Below, one piece after another: positions 24,108 to 32,748 of a stretch of 64,000 bases of DNA. Both the position numbers and the translations under genes were made by a program. The notes beneath the pieces were generated by a model, which saw only the letters and a program-made list of their open reading frames with translations, did no database searches and was not told the origin of the DNA. Location of the stretch: the NCBI RefSeq assembly GCF_040790665.1, contig NZ_CP160849.1, positions 868,001-932,000 of the forward strand, written 5' to 3'. The stretch is from Sulfitobacter pontiacus (GTDB lineage: Bacteria; Pseudomonadota; Alphaproteobacteria; Rhodobacterales; Rhodobacteraceae). Position 1 is the stretch's first letter. Each line of letters opens with the position of its first letter.

Positions 24108-26876
24108 TTACTCCGCGGGTTGGGGGGCTGTTGCGGCCTCTACTTTCACGGCCGAGAATTTAAACTCGGGGATTTTTCCATAGGGGTCAACCGCTGGATT
24201 TGTCAGGATATTTGCCGCCGCTTCGACATAGGCAAAGGGAAGGAACACCATATCGGGCGACACGGCGCGGTCTTCGCGGGCCATCAGTTCGATCGACCCG
24301 CGCTTGGTCGTGAGCCGGATATAGCCCCCCGGCTCTATCCCCAACTTGCGTAAGGTAGACGGGTGGAGCGAACAGTTCGCCTCGGGCTCTAGCCCATCAA
24401 GCACATAGGACCGTCGCGTCATCGACCCCGTGTGCCAATGTTCAAGCTGCCGCCCCGTGGTCAGGATCATCGGATAGTCTTCATCCGGCGCATCGTCAGG
24501 CGCGATGATGCTGGCAGGGGTAAAGCGTGCGCGTCCGTCTTGCCGGGGGAAGCCATCGGCAAAGACAATCGCCTGCCCCGGATCGGTGGGGCTGGTGGAC
24601 GGGTAGGTCACGGCCCCTTCGCTCTCCAACCGGCCCCAAGTGATGTTATTGAGCGACGACATATTCAGCTTCATCTCTGCGAAGACCTCGCTCGGGTCGG
24701 TATAGGTCCAGCCCAGCCCCAGACGTTTGGCCAGTTCAACCTCAATCCACCAATCCTCTTTCGCATCGCCGGGCGGCGGCACCGCGGGGCGGCCCATCTG
24801 CACCTGACGGTTGGTATTGGTTACCGTGCCGGATTTCTCGGCAAAGGCGCTGGCGGGCAGGATCACATCGGCAAAATTCGCGGTCTCGGTCAGGAAGATA
24901 TCCTGCACCACCAGATGATCGAGCTTGGCCAGCGCATCGCGGGCGTGTTCCACATCGGGATCAGACATCGCCGGATTTTCACCCAGCACATAGAGACTGC
25001 GAATATCCCCGTCATGCACTGCGTCCATAATCTCGGTCACGGTGAGGCCCTTCTTGTCGCTGAAATCGCTGCTTTGCCACACGTCGGTAAAGGCAGCGCG
25101 GACGCCGTCATCGGACACCGGCTGATAATCGGGCAGGAACATCGGGATCAGCCCCGCGTCAGACGCGCCCTGCACATTGTTCTGCCCCCGCAACGGATGC
25201 AGCCCCGCGCCGGGCCGCCCGATCTGCCCCGTCATCAGCGCAAGCGAGATCAGGCAGCGCGAATTATCGGTGCCGTGGATGTGCTGCGAAATGCCCATCC
25301 CCCAGAAAATCATCGCCGCATTGGCCCCCGCAAAGGTCCGCGCCACATCGCGCAGCACCTCCGCGTCGATGCCGCAGATCTTGGACATCTTTTCAGGGGT
25401 GAAGGTTTTCAGGTGGGCTTTCTCGATCTCCCAGTTTTCCGTGTAGGCTTCGATATACTGCTGGTCGTAAAGCTTTTCCTCGACGATCACATGCATGATC
25501 GCGTTCAGCATCGATACATCGGTGCCGGGGCGGAATTGCAGCATATGCGACGCGTGCCGTTTTAGCGCTTGGCCGCGCGGGTCCATTACGATCAGCTTGC
25601 CGCCGCGCTTGGCGAACTGCTTGAAGAAGGTCGCCGCGACGGGGTGGTTCTCGGTCGGGTTTGCGCCGATCACAATCGCAACATCGGCGTTTTCGATCTG
25701 GTTGAAGGTCGCGGTGACGGCACCGGAACCGACATTCTCCATCAGAGCGGCCACTGACGAGGCATGACACAGCCGCGTGCAGTGATCGACGTTGTTATGA
25801 CCAAAGCCCTGCCGGATGATCTTTTGAAACAGGTAGGCTTCTTCGTTCGTGCATTTCGCTGACCCAAAGCCCGCCACACCCGCGCCGCCGATCTTTTTCA
25901 TACCGCCCGCAGCGAAATCCAGCGCCTCGTCCCAGGTGGCTTCGCGGAAGTGGGTTTGCCAGTTGCCCGGGTCCACGTTCAGTCCCTTGGGCGGGGCGTC
26001 CTTGCGACGGATCAGCGGTTTGGTCAGACGATGGGGATGGTGGATATAGTCAAAACCAAAGCGCCCTTTGACGCACAGCCGCCCTTCGTTCGCGGGACCG
26101 TTGATGCCCTCGACATATTTGATCTTGCCGTCTTTCACCTTCAGCGACACCTGACAGCCGACACCGCAGAACGGGCAAATGCTGTCGACTTCGCTATCAA
26201 AATCGGCGCTGTCGCCCACCTGCGCGTCATCGACCACGGTGGCGGGCATCAGCGCTCCCGTCGGGCAGGCCTGCACACATTCACCGCAGGCCACACATGA
26301 GGACGCGCCCATCGGGTCGGCCATGTCGAACACCGGATAGCTGTCATGCCCGCGACCGGCCATCCCGATCACATCATTGACCTGCACCTCGCGGCAGGCG
26401 CGCACACACAGGTTGCACTGGATACAGGCATCAAGGTTCACACGCATCGCCACATGGCTATCGTCGAGCAACGGGATGCGCCCCTCTTCCAGCTTGGGAA
26501 AGCGGCTTTCCGAGATACCTTCCATCGCGGCCATGTCCCACAGGTGGCTGGATTTATCGTGGGCGACTTCGGGGGCAGGCTGATCGGTGACCAGCAGTTC
26601 CATCACCATCTTGCGGGCATTTTCGGCGCGCGCGTTGTTGGTGGTGACGACCATACCGTCGCTCGGTTCGCGCAGGCAGGAGGCGGCCAGCACGCGTTCA
26701 CCTTCGATCTCGACCATACAGGCACGGCAGTTGCCATCGGGGCGATACCCCGGCTCCGGTGTGAAACACAGATGCGGGATTTTCAGACCGCGCCCATTGG
26801 CGATTTCCCAGATGGTCAGCCCGGTGTCGGCCTCGACCTCTTCGCCGTCGAGCGTGAATTTTACCTTATCCGCCAT
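24108..26876 (-). CDS. fdhA: Formate dehydrogenase alpha subunit (molybdopterin, Cys form)
   Basis: 922-residue iron-sulfur molybdoenzyme, cytoplasmic (no Tat signal), oxidising formate to CO2. N-terminal [2Fe-2S] domain uses Cys37, 50, 53 and 67; two [4Fe-4S] motifs follow at Cys151/154/157/161 and Cys194/197/200/204, then the proximal cluster from CPFCGVGC (Cys234) and LCVKG. The catalytic residue is Cys370 in RLCHASS, with His371. FdsA relatives usually carry an extra His-Cys3 cluster after the [2Fe-2S] domain; here residues 68-150 contain no cysteine. The start ATG follows AGGAGGG. The amidohydrolase gene is 2 bases downstream; no beta, gamma or FdhD gene is adjacent, so its electron acceptor is not evident. 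Confidence 0.92.
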   Translation of the reverse strand: MADKVKFTLDGEEVEADTGLTIWEIANGRGLKIPHLCFTPEPGYRPDGNCRACMVEIEGERVLAASCLREPSDGMVVTTNNARAENARKMVMELLVTDQPAPEVAHDKSSHLWDMAAMEGISESRFPKLEEGRIPLLDDSHVAMRVNLDACIQCNLCVRACREVQVNDVIGMAGRGHDSYPVFDMADPMGASSCVACGECVQACPTGALMPATVVDDAQVGDSADFDSEVDSICPFCGVGCQVSLKVKDGKIKYVEGINGPANEGRLCVKGRFGFDYIHHPHRLTKPLIRRKDAPPKGLNVDPGNWQTHFREATWDEALDFAAGGMKKIGGAGVAGFGSAKCTNEEAYLFQKIIRQGFGHNNVDHCTRLCHASSVAALMENVGSGAVTATFNQIENADVAIVIGANPTENHPVAATFFKQFAKRGGKLIVMDPRGQALKRHASHMLQFRPGTDVSMLNAIMHVIVEEKLYDQQYIEAYTENWEIEKAHLKTFTPEKMSKICGIDAEVLRDVARTFAGANAAMIFWGMGISQHIHGTDNSRCLISLALMTGQIGRPGAGLHPLRGQNNVQGASDAGLIPMFLPDYQPVSDDGVRAAFTDVWQSSDFSDKKGLTVTEIMDAVHDGDIRSLYVLGENPAMSDPDVEHARDALAKLDHLVVQDIFLTETANFADVILPASAFAEKSGTVTNTNRQVQMGRPAVPPPGDAKEDWWIEVELAKRLGLGWTYTDPSEVFAEMKLNMSSLNNITWGRLESEGAVTYPSTSPTDPGQAIVFADGFPRQDGRARFTPASIIAPDDAPDEDYPMILTTGRQLEHWHTGSMTRRSYVLDGLEPEANCSLHPSTLRKLGIEPGGYIRLTTKRGSIELMAREDRAVSPDMVFLPFAYVEAAANILTNPAVDPYGKIPEFKFSAVKVEAATAPQPAE

Positions 26877-27086
26877 GGGGAACCCTCCTGTACCGCCCCG
26901 CAGTATAGGCAGGGCACGCATGTGACGGCAGTCATATTCCCGACACCCTGCCCCGTTTTTGCGCCACCGGCGTTTCCGATACGCGACGCGGGGGGCCGCT
27001 TGCAAAAAATCGACATGCGAGGGGCGGGCAGGCTTTCCACCCGCGCATGGCTTGCCTATCAATGGCGCAACAGAAAAAGGCGCGTT

Positions 27087-27740
27087 ATGTCCCATATTAC
27101 CCTCATCCGCCACGGTCAGGCAAATTCCCAGGCCAAGGACGAAATCAGCTATGACAAGCTAAGCCCGCTTGGCCACGAACAGGCCGCGTGGCTGGGCGAC
27201 CACCTGCGCCAGTCCGAAACCCACCACACGCGGCTGTATACCGGCACGCTGCGCCGCCATATCGAGACAGCAGAGGGGATGAACACCGGGCTTGAACCGA
27301 TACGCGACGCGCGGCTGAACGAGCTTGAGTATTTCACCCTCGCCACCATGATGGAGCAGCAACACGGCATCCCTTTCCCCACGGAACAAGGCGGGTTCAC
27401 CAACCACCTGCCGCTGGTGTTCGAGACGTGGAAAAGCGACAGGCTCGAAAACCCGCCCGAGAGCTACGCCAATTTCGAAGGGCGCATCAAATCCGTGCTA
27501 TCAGAGATATCGGACGGGGACGGGCCGGCGCTGGTCGTGACCTCTGGGGGGCTGATCTCGATGGTGATGGCGCAGGCGATGGGGCTGGGCATTCCGGCCA
27601 TGTCGCGCATCGCGCTGGCGATCATGCACACGTCGATGCACCGGCTGTTCCCCATTGGCGGCCACTGGTCGCCGGTGCTCTTCAACGCGGTGCCCCATCT
27701 GGATACCCCCGCACGCCGTGTCGCGCAGACCCATATCTGA
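27087..27740 (+). CDS. Histidine phosphatase family protein
   Basis: 217-residue phosphatase of the branch-1 (phosphoglycerate mutase-like) superfamily. LIRHGQA near the N-terminus holds the phospho-accepting His; YTGTLRRHIETAE, the acidic residue in LNELEYF and VVTSGGLIS (second catalytic His replaced in position by SGG) follow the family pattern. The missing His at the end, where GHGG is usual, could mean altered activity. I start at the ATG of MSHITLIRHG, although open sequence extends far upstream. It diverges from fdhA and is followed 11 bases later by a GST gene. Substrate unknown. Confidence 0.85.
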   Translation: MSHITLIRHGQANSQAKDEISYDKLSPLGHEQAAWLGDHLRQSETHHTRLYTGTLRRHIETAEGMNTGLEPIRDARLNELEYFTLATMMEQQHGIPFPTEQGGFTNHLPLVFETWKSDRLENPPESYANFEGRIKSVLSEISDGDGPALVVTSGGLISMVMAQAMGLGIPAMSRIALAIMHTSMHRLFPIGGHWSPVLFNAVPHLDTPARRVAQTHI

Positions 27741-27751
27741 AAGGCCAAACG

Positions 27752-28372
27752 ATGCTTACGCTATATTACACGCCCGGAACCATCTCTGTCGCGGTGGCGA
27801 TTGCCATCGAAGAAGCCGCCCTGCCCTATCAGCCGGTGCGCGTCGATTTCGCCACGGCTGAGCAGACGAAACCCGAATATCTGGCGATCAACCCCAAGGG
27901 ACGCGTGCCTGCGCTACGGCTTGAGGATGATACGATCCTGACCGAAACCGGGGCGCTGCTGGACTATGTCGCTGCCATTGCGCCCAAAGCCGGGATGGTC
28001 CCCACGGACCCGACCGCCGCCGCACAGATGCGCAGCGCGATGTACTACCTCGCCTCGACCATGCATGTCGCCCATGCCCACAAGATGCGCGGATCGCGGT
28101 GGGCCAAACAACAATCCAGCTTCGAGGATATGACGGCTCAGGTGCCCGAAACCATGGCCGCCTGTGCCGATTTTGTCGAAAGCGATATCCTGCGCGGGCC
28201 CTATGTGTTGGGCGACGATTTCAGCCTTGCCGATCCCTATCTGTTCGTCGTGTGCAACTGGCTTGAGGGCGACGGCGTGGATACGGCGGCCTACCCCAAG
28301 ATCACGACATTCATGCAGCAGATGACCGCCCGCGCCAGCGTGGCAGCGGTGAAAGACAAGGGGATGCTATGA
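27752..28372 (+). CDS. Glutathione S-transferase family protein
   Basis: 206-residue cytosolic protein. The thioredoxin-like domain starts MLTLYYTPGTISVAVAIAIEEA, with Tyr-Thr-Pro-Gly in the active-site loop, then NPKGRVPALRLEDD (cis-Pro) and LTETGALLDYVA (glutathione gamma-glutamyl contact). The C-terminal helical domain has the N-cap motif FSLADPYLFVV. It belongs to a bacterial branch near beta GSTs. It begins 11 bases after the phosphatase gene and overlaps the saccharopine dehydrogenase start by ATGA, so three genes form one operon. Natural substrate unknown. Confidence 0.9.
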   Translation: MLTLYYTPGTISVAVAIAIEEAALPYQPVRVDFATAEQTKPEYLAINPKGRVPALRLEDDTILTETGALLDYVAAIAPKAGMVPTDPTAAAQMRSAMYYLASTMHVAHAHKMRGSRWAKQQSSFEDMTAQVPETMAACADFVESDILRGPYVLGDDFSLADPYLFVVCNWLEGDGVDTAAYPKITTFMQQMTARASVAAVKDKGML

Positions 28373-29424
28373 CCGCACCACATCTATGGGTCCGCGCCGA
28401 ACAGCGCGACAATGAAACCCGCGTCGGCATCACACCCGAAGGGGTTACCGCGTTGATGGCGCAGGGGTTTCGCGTCACCGTCGAAGCCTCGGACAGCCGC
28501 GTGATCGCGACCGATGCCTATGCGGCCACGGGCTGCACCATCGCACCACAGAACAGCTGGCCCGACGCGCCTGCCGATGCGATCATCTTTGGCCTGAAGG
28601 AACTGCCAGAGGACGGCACACCGCTGGTGCACCGGCACATCATGTTCGGTCACGCCTACAAGGGCCAATCGGCGGGGCGTATCCTGTTGCAACGTTTCAA
28701 GGCGGGCGGCGGCACCTTGCTGGACCTTGAGTATCTGACCGACGAGACCGGCCGACGCGTCGCCGCCTTTGGCTATTGGGCGGGGTTCGCGGGGGCGGCG
28801 GTGGCCGTCAAATGCTGGGCCGCCCAAACCCGTGGGCAAGCTGTCGCCCCCATCACCCCCTACCCCAACGCCGATGCGCTGACCCGCGACCTCGCGGCAG
28901 AGATCGACGGGCTCGCCACGCCCGACGCTTTGGTCATCGGTGCACTTGGTCGGGTGGGCAGCGGTGCCGCCGATCTTTGCAGCCGTCTGGGGATCAAGGT
29001 CACCGGATGGGATATGAAGGAGACCGCCCACGGCGGCCCCTTCCCCGAGATTTTGCAGCATGTGCTGTTTTTCAACTGCATTCTGGCGGGGCCGCAGACA
29101 CCGGTTTTCGTGCCCAAAAGCGCGCTGGACAGGGATCGCGCGCTGCGGGTGATCGGCGATATCGCCTGCGATCCCGACAGCGACTTCAACCCCGTGCCGG
29201 TCTATGACCGCGCGACCACATGGGAAGAGCCCGCCTTACGCGTGCATGACGCCCCACCTCTGGATGTCACCGCGATTGACAACCTGCCGTCAATGCTGCC
29301 GCTGGAAAGCTCTGAAGACTACGCCGCGCAGCTGCTGCCGACGCTCTCGGCACTGGCGGAAGATACCTCGCCCGTCTGGGCGCGGGCTCGTGCGCTGTTT
29401 GAAGAACACAGCGCCGCCGTGTGA
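28369..29424 (+). CDS. Saccharopine dehydrogenase (NAD+, L-lysine-forming type)
   Basis: 351-residue enzyme of the LYS1 type that interconverts saccharopine with lysine and 2-oxoglutarate. N-terminal LWVRAEQRDNETRVGITPEGV aligns with alanine dehydrogenase-like domains and holds the Arg and Glu typical for LYS1; IIFGLKELPEDGTPLVHRHIMFGHAYKGQ includes the active-site Lys and His; the NAD domain has VIGALGRVGSGAADLC. LYS1 is best known from fungal lysine synthesis; in bacteria that make lysine through dapB, as here, it more likely takes part in lysine breakdown. It overlaps the upstream GST by four bases. Confidence 0.88.
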   Translation: MTAPHLWVRAEQRDNETRVGITPEGVTALMAQGFRVTVEASDSRVIATDAYAATGCTIAPQNSWPDAPADAIIFGLKELPEDGTPLVHRHIMFGHAYKGQSAGRILLQRFKAGGGTLLDLEYLTDETGRRVAAFGYWAGFAGAAVAVKCWAAQTRGQAVAPITPYPNADALTRDLAAEIDGLATPDALVIGALGRVGSGAADLCSRLGIKVTGWDMKETAHGGPFPEILQHVLFFNCILAGPQTPVFVPKSALDRDRALRVIGDIACDPDSDFNPVPVYDRATTWEEPALRVHDAPPLDVTAIDNLPSMLPLESSEDYAAQLLPTLSALAEDTSPVWARARALFEEHSAAV

Positions 29425-29460
29425 CGCGATCAGATCGGGCGGATCACGCGCCCGGTCAAC

Positions 29461-30192
29461 TCATCCGAATAGACGGTAGTAGATGCCGTCGGGCAGGAAC
29501 TGCGCCAGCCGGAAGAAAAGCGAGAACCCGAAGGGGAAGCTTTTCTTAAAGCTGCTGCCGCTCATATGCTCGACCACTTGCTGCGCAGCGGCCTCGGGCT
29601 CCATCAAAAAAGGCATCTTGAAGTCGTTCTTGTCGGTCAGCTGCGTGCGGATGAAACCAGGATTGATCACCTGAACTTTCACGCCGGTCTTGCGCAGGTC
29701 GGCGTGCATACATTCCGCCAAGGACAAGGTGCCCGCCTTGGACGCCGTATAGCCGATAGACTTTGGCAGCCCGCGATAGGCCGTGAGGCTAGAGGTGATC
29801 ACGATGTGGCCCGCGTCGCGCTTGACCATATCGGGCACCACTTCGCCCATCACGCGCACCAGCCCGGTGAGGTTCACATCGATCATTGTGGTCGCATGCT
29901 CCGGCTCCCACTCCTGGGCCCCAAAGGGCCAATAGGCCCCCGCCAGATAGACAACCCCGTCCACCGGCCCGACGGCTTTGACCGCCACGCGGATGCTGTC
30001 GATATCCTGCACGTCGATGGTCTGGTAGCTTGCGGAAACGGGCAGCTCATCGACCAGCGCCACCAGCTTGTCTTCAGACCGGGCAGAGACGATGACCTCG
30101 GCCCCCAGTCGGCCCAGCTTATGTGCCAGCGCTTCGCCCAGTCCAGCGCTCGCCCCGATCAGCCAATAGCGTTTTCCTGTCCATTCGGTCAT
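29461..30192 (-). CDS. Short-chain dehydrogenase/reductase in lipid-modification type operon
   Basis: 243-residue classical SDR. The cofactor motif is LIGASAGLGEAL (a Gly-rich TGxxxGxG variant), followed by the NAG-like VYLAGAY, the Ser of ITSSLTAY and the catalytic YTASK. The C-terminus GSSFKKSFPFGFSLFFRLAQFLP is hydrophobic and may touch the membrane. Last gene of a five-gene minus-strand operon in which each gene overlaps the next by four bases. In Rhodobacter a similar set lies next to rpoE-chrR in the singlet-oxygen response; the role of this SDR in it is not established. Confidence 0.9.
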   Translation of the reverse strand: MTEWTGKRYWLIGASAGLGEALAHKLGRLGAEVIVSARSEDKLVALVDELPVSASYQTIDVQDIDSIRVAVKAVGPVDGVVYLAGAYWPFGAQEWEPEHATTMIDVNLTGLVRVMGEVVPDMVKRDAGHIVITSSLTAYRGLPKSIGYTASKAGTLSLAECMHADLRKTGVKVQVINPGFIRTQLTDKNDFKMPFLMEPEAAAQQVVEHMSGSSFKKSFPFGFSLFFRLAQFLPDGIYYRLFG

Positions 30193-30752
30193 GCTGCGTC
30201 CTTTCTGCGGATGGTGGCGACCAATTCGGCCACCTTCACCCCAAATTTCCGGAACTGACTGCGGTTGATGATTGTGCCCTCGCCGGTCAGATACATCCAG
30301 TCCACGGTATTCAGCAGGTGCCCGCCCACGTCATCGGGCAGCCTGATGGTGTATTTCGACTGCACCGTCGCACCGACGTTGCGGCCCTTGGCCGTGCCTT
30401 TGACGTCCGGCGCGGTGGCGGTGAAATGCCCCGTCTCGCCCAATGTGATCGTCCATGTGCGGTCTTGGGTCGTGTTGTCATCATAGACGAAATGTTCGTC
30501 GATACGTGCGGTGTCGCCGTCCCATGTCACGTTGAAATCTGCCACGAAGCTGCTGGTGACCCGCCCCGCGGGGCCAAAGATCACGCCTTCGCAGACCATC
30601 GCCCCGTCCAGATGTTTCCTCATGTCAAAGACAGTGTAGTCATCCGCATAATCCGACGGCTTTTGCGCAGGGAAATCGGTGATCCGCCGCCGCGCCAGCC
30701 AGATTGCGGCCACCACTGCGGCCCCCAGAGCAAACTGCAACATGTCCATCAT
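30189..30752 (-). CDS. DUF3833 family protein
   Basis: 187-residue protein with one N-terminal membrane segment (about 4-20) and a beta-rich domain facing outward or attached to the membrane. DUF3833 members share the DYxxxFDMRKHLDGAMVCEGVIFGPAGRVTS start, an FVADFNVTWDG strand, and the end NTVDWMYLTGEGTIINRSQFRKFGVKVAEL. The fold recalls lipocalin-like lipid carriers. Overlaps its neighbours by ATGA on both sides. The constant association with DUF1365 and a flavin oxidoreductase points to membrane lipid metabolism; no activity is proven. Confidence 0.87.
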   Translation of the reverse strand: MMDMLQFALGAAVVAAIWLARRRITDFPAQKPSDYADDYTVFDMRKHLDGAMVCEGVIFGPAGRVTSSFVADFNVTWDGDTARIDEHFVYDDNTTQDRTWTITLGETGHFTATAPDVKGTAKGRNVGATVQSKYTIRLPDDVGGHLLNTVDWMYLTGEGTIINRSQFRKFGVKVAELVATIRRKDAA

Positions 30753-31990
30753 TCTTCACCTTCCTTTTGCATCGGCGTGGCGGCCAGAAAACCGATGGCC
30801 AACAGCTTGAGCCCGCAAGGCACGCCAGCATAGAGCCATATGAGCGTCGAGATTGCCACCGGTCCATTGCCCGTCGTACCGCTGTCAAAGCCGGACGCCT
30901 GCAGGGTGGGAAGTAGCGTTATCGCAGCGAAGGCAAGGGCGAATTTCGACACCAGCGACCACAGCCCGAACCCCTCGGCGGCCTGCGGGGCGACCACCGC
31001 CATCCGCGCGGAGAACATCGCGGGCAGTAGTGTCAGGTCGGCCCCCAGCACCGCGCCAGAGGCGATGCAGACCAGCACGAACCACGCCACATCCCCCGCC
31101 CCCAGCAGCAAAGTCCCTGCAAACACAAGGATCGCCAAGCCCATTGCGGACAGCAGGACGGGTTTGGGGCTGAAACGCTCTGCCAGCTTGCCCCATAGCG
31201 GGGCGGCCACAGCAGCCGAAAGAAAGAAGAGCAACAGCAGCGCCCCCGCCCACCCCGGTGCGCGCAGCACGCTTTCGACGTAGAACAGAAATAACGTAGA
31301 TGTGACCGCGACAGGGGCCGCATTGAACAGCGCGATCAGCAGCAACCGACGGGCAATCGGATCGCGCAGGACCACGGCGATTCCCGTCGGACCCGCGATA
31401 TCCGCGCCGCGCCATTCGCCCCGCATGGCAAAAACGCTGCCCAGTCCAAGCGCGGCAAAACCGATGGCAAACCCTGTAAACGGGGCCCCCATCACCAGCC
31501 CCAGCATCACAGGCAGTACCGAGGCCGCGCAGACACCCAACAACGCCCCCGTCTCGCGCCAGCGCGCCAGCACCAGATGCCCGCGCCCGGGCAGCAGCGC
31601 GGCTTTGGCGACCCCTTGCGCATAAAAGCAGATCGTCAGAAAGCTGAACGCCGAAAACACCCCCGTCAGTGTCAGCGCGAACCACATCAGCGGCGGCAGC
31701 AAGGGCGGCACTGCAAACAGGGCAAACATCGATACAGCCATCAGGGCGACACCGACGGCGACCGCCGCGCCACGCCTGTGACGCAAGGCTTGCGATAGCC
31801 GCCCCAGCAGCGGGTCCTGCACCACATCCAACAGGCGCAGCGCAAAAAGCACCGTGCCCAAAGCCCCAAGAGACACCCCGTATTCATCAACAAAGAACTT
31901 GGGTGCGTGAATATAAATCGGCAGCCCCGCCGCCGCCAGAAGCGACGCAAACAGCGCATAGGCAGGCAGTTGATGTGCCGAACGGGTCAC
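30749..31990 (-). CDS. MFS transporter (GPH/MFS_2 type)
   Basis: 413-residue transporter with about 12 membrane segments. The loop FALRLLDVVQDPLLGRLSQALRHRRG is the MFS_2 signature shared with melibiose and lysophospholipid symporters (D-x-x-x-D-P-x-x-G). The second half has WGKLAERFSPKPVLLSAMG. The relation to lysolipid transporters (MFSD2 type) would fit the lipid context of the operon, but the substrate is unknown. Four-base overlaps on both sides couple it to DUF1365 and DUF3833. Confidence 0.87.
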   Translation of the reverse strand: MTRSAHQLPAYALFASLLAAAGLPIYIHAPKFFVDEYGVSLGALGTVLFALRLLDVVQDPLLGRLSQALRHRRGAAVAVGVALMAVSMFALFAVPPLLPPLMWFALTLTGVFSAFSFLTICFYAQGVAKAALLPGRGHLVLARWRETGALLGVCAASVLPVMLGLVMGAPFTGFAIGFAALGLGSVFAMRGEWRGADIAGPTGIAVVLRDPIARRLLLIALFNAAPVAVTSTLFLFYVESVLRAPGWAGALLLLFFLSAAVAAPLWGKLAERFSPKPVLLSAMGLAILVFAGTLLLGAGDVAWFVLVCIASGAVLGADLTLLPAMFSARMAVVAPQAAEGFGLWSLVSKFALAFAAITLLPTLQASGFDSGTTGNGPVAISTLIWLYAGVPCGLKLLAIGFLAATPMQKEGEE

Positions 31991-32748
31991 GTGCCCGACA
32001 CGTCTTTCACTGGCGGTTCAGGACGCGGGCGATAGCCGCCGCCTTTCCACCACAGCTTTAGTGCCTGCCAGTGGATCAAGGCCAACACCCGCCGCGCCCC
32101 GAAGGGACGCCGCAGCAGCGACCACAGGATTGCCCGGTTCGTGAGAGGGCCACGACGGCCCGTCAGGGTGGCGATCAAGCCCCCTTCGGACTGGGTATAA
32201 TCGATCCACACACCAATACGGTCGGCGCGGATATCAAAGCGAAAACTGTATCCCCCTTCGACCGGCTGAAATGGTGATACGTGGAAAATCTTGGTCGCGT
32301 GCAGATGATCAGTGGCCGTGATCGGGCGCAGGTCATCGTGGCGGCATAGATAGCTGTGCCGGTCACCGAAAGTATTCGATACCTCTGATATCACGGCGAT
32401 CAGCGCACCGTCCGCGCGGTGGCACAGCCAAAAGCTGACCGGGTTGAACACATGCCCCAACACGCGCGGTTGCGCCATCAGCTCTATCCGCGCGACGCCC
32501 GTGACATCGTGCTGTGCCAGAACATCCCGCACCCACGCGGCCCCGCGACCCGCGCCTTTGGTGCCGCCGTGGTCTTCGTCCCACAGCGATGTCACGGCCC
32601 CGCGGTTGCGCCCGAACAACGCCGGTGTTCGCAGCGATGCCTCTGCATCCAGAACCACGTAATCGACCGAATAGCGAAAGCTGTTTTCGACCGCCCCCTT
32701 GCGCCCATGATAGGTCACACCACGGATATGATCGACGCCGGCGCTCAT
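31987..32748 (-). CDS. DUF1365 family protein
   Basis: 253-residue protein of a family found almost always beside a flavin-dependent amine-oxidase-like protein and often a cyclopropane fatty acid synthase. Typical segments are GVTYHGRKGAVENSFRYSVDYVVLD, RIELMAQPRVLGHVFNPVSFWLCHRADG, AVISEVSNTFGDRHSYLC and KIFHVSPFQPVEGGYSFRF. No membrane segment is clear. Its reaction is unknown; the context in singlet-oxygen and fatty acid modification loci suggests work on unsaturated membrane lipids. Translation is coupled to both neighbours by ATGA overlaps. Confidence 0.9.
   Translation of the reverse strand: MSAGVDHIRGVTYHGRKGAVENSFRYSVDYVVLDAEASLRTPALFGRNRGAVTSLWDEDHGGTKGAGRGAAWVRDVLAQHDVTGVARIELMAQPRVLGHVFNPVSFWLCHRADGALIAVISEVSNTFGDRHSYLCRHDDLRPITATDHLHATKIFHVSPFQPVEGGYSFRFDIRADRIGVWIDYTQSEGGLIATLTGRRGPLTNRAILWSLLRRPFGARRVLALIHWQALKLWWKGGGYRPRPEPPVKDVSGT

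Noticed and set aside
29436..29454. CGGGCG/CGCCCG hairpin between the convergent saccharopine dehydrogenase and SDR genes
   Set aside because: Six-bp stem, 7-base loop and no T tract on either strand; too weak to call as a terminator.
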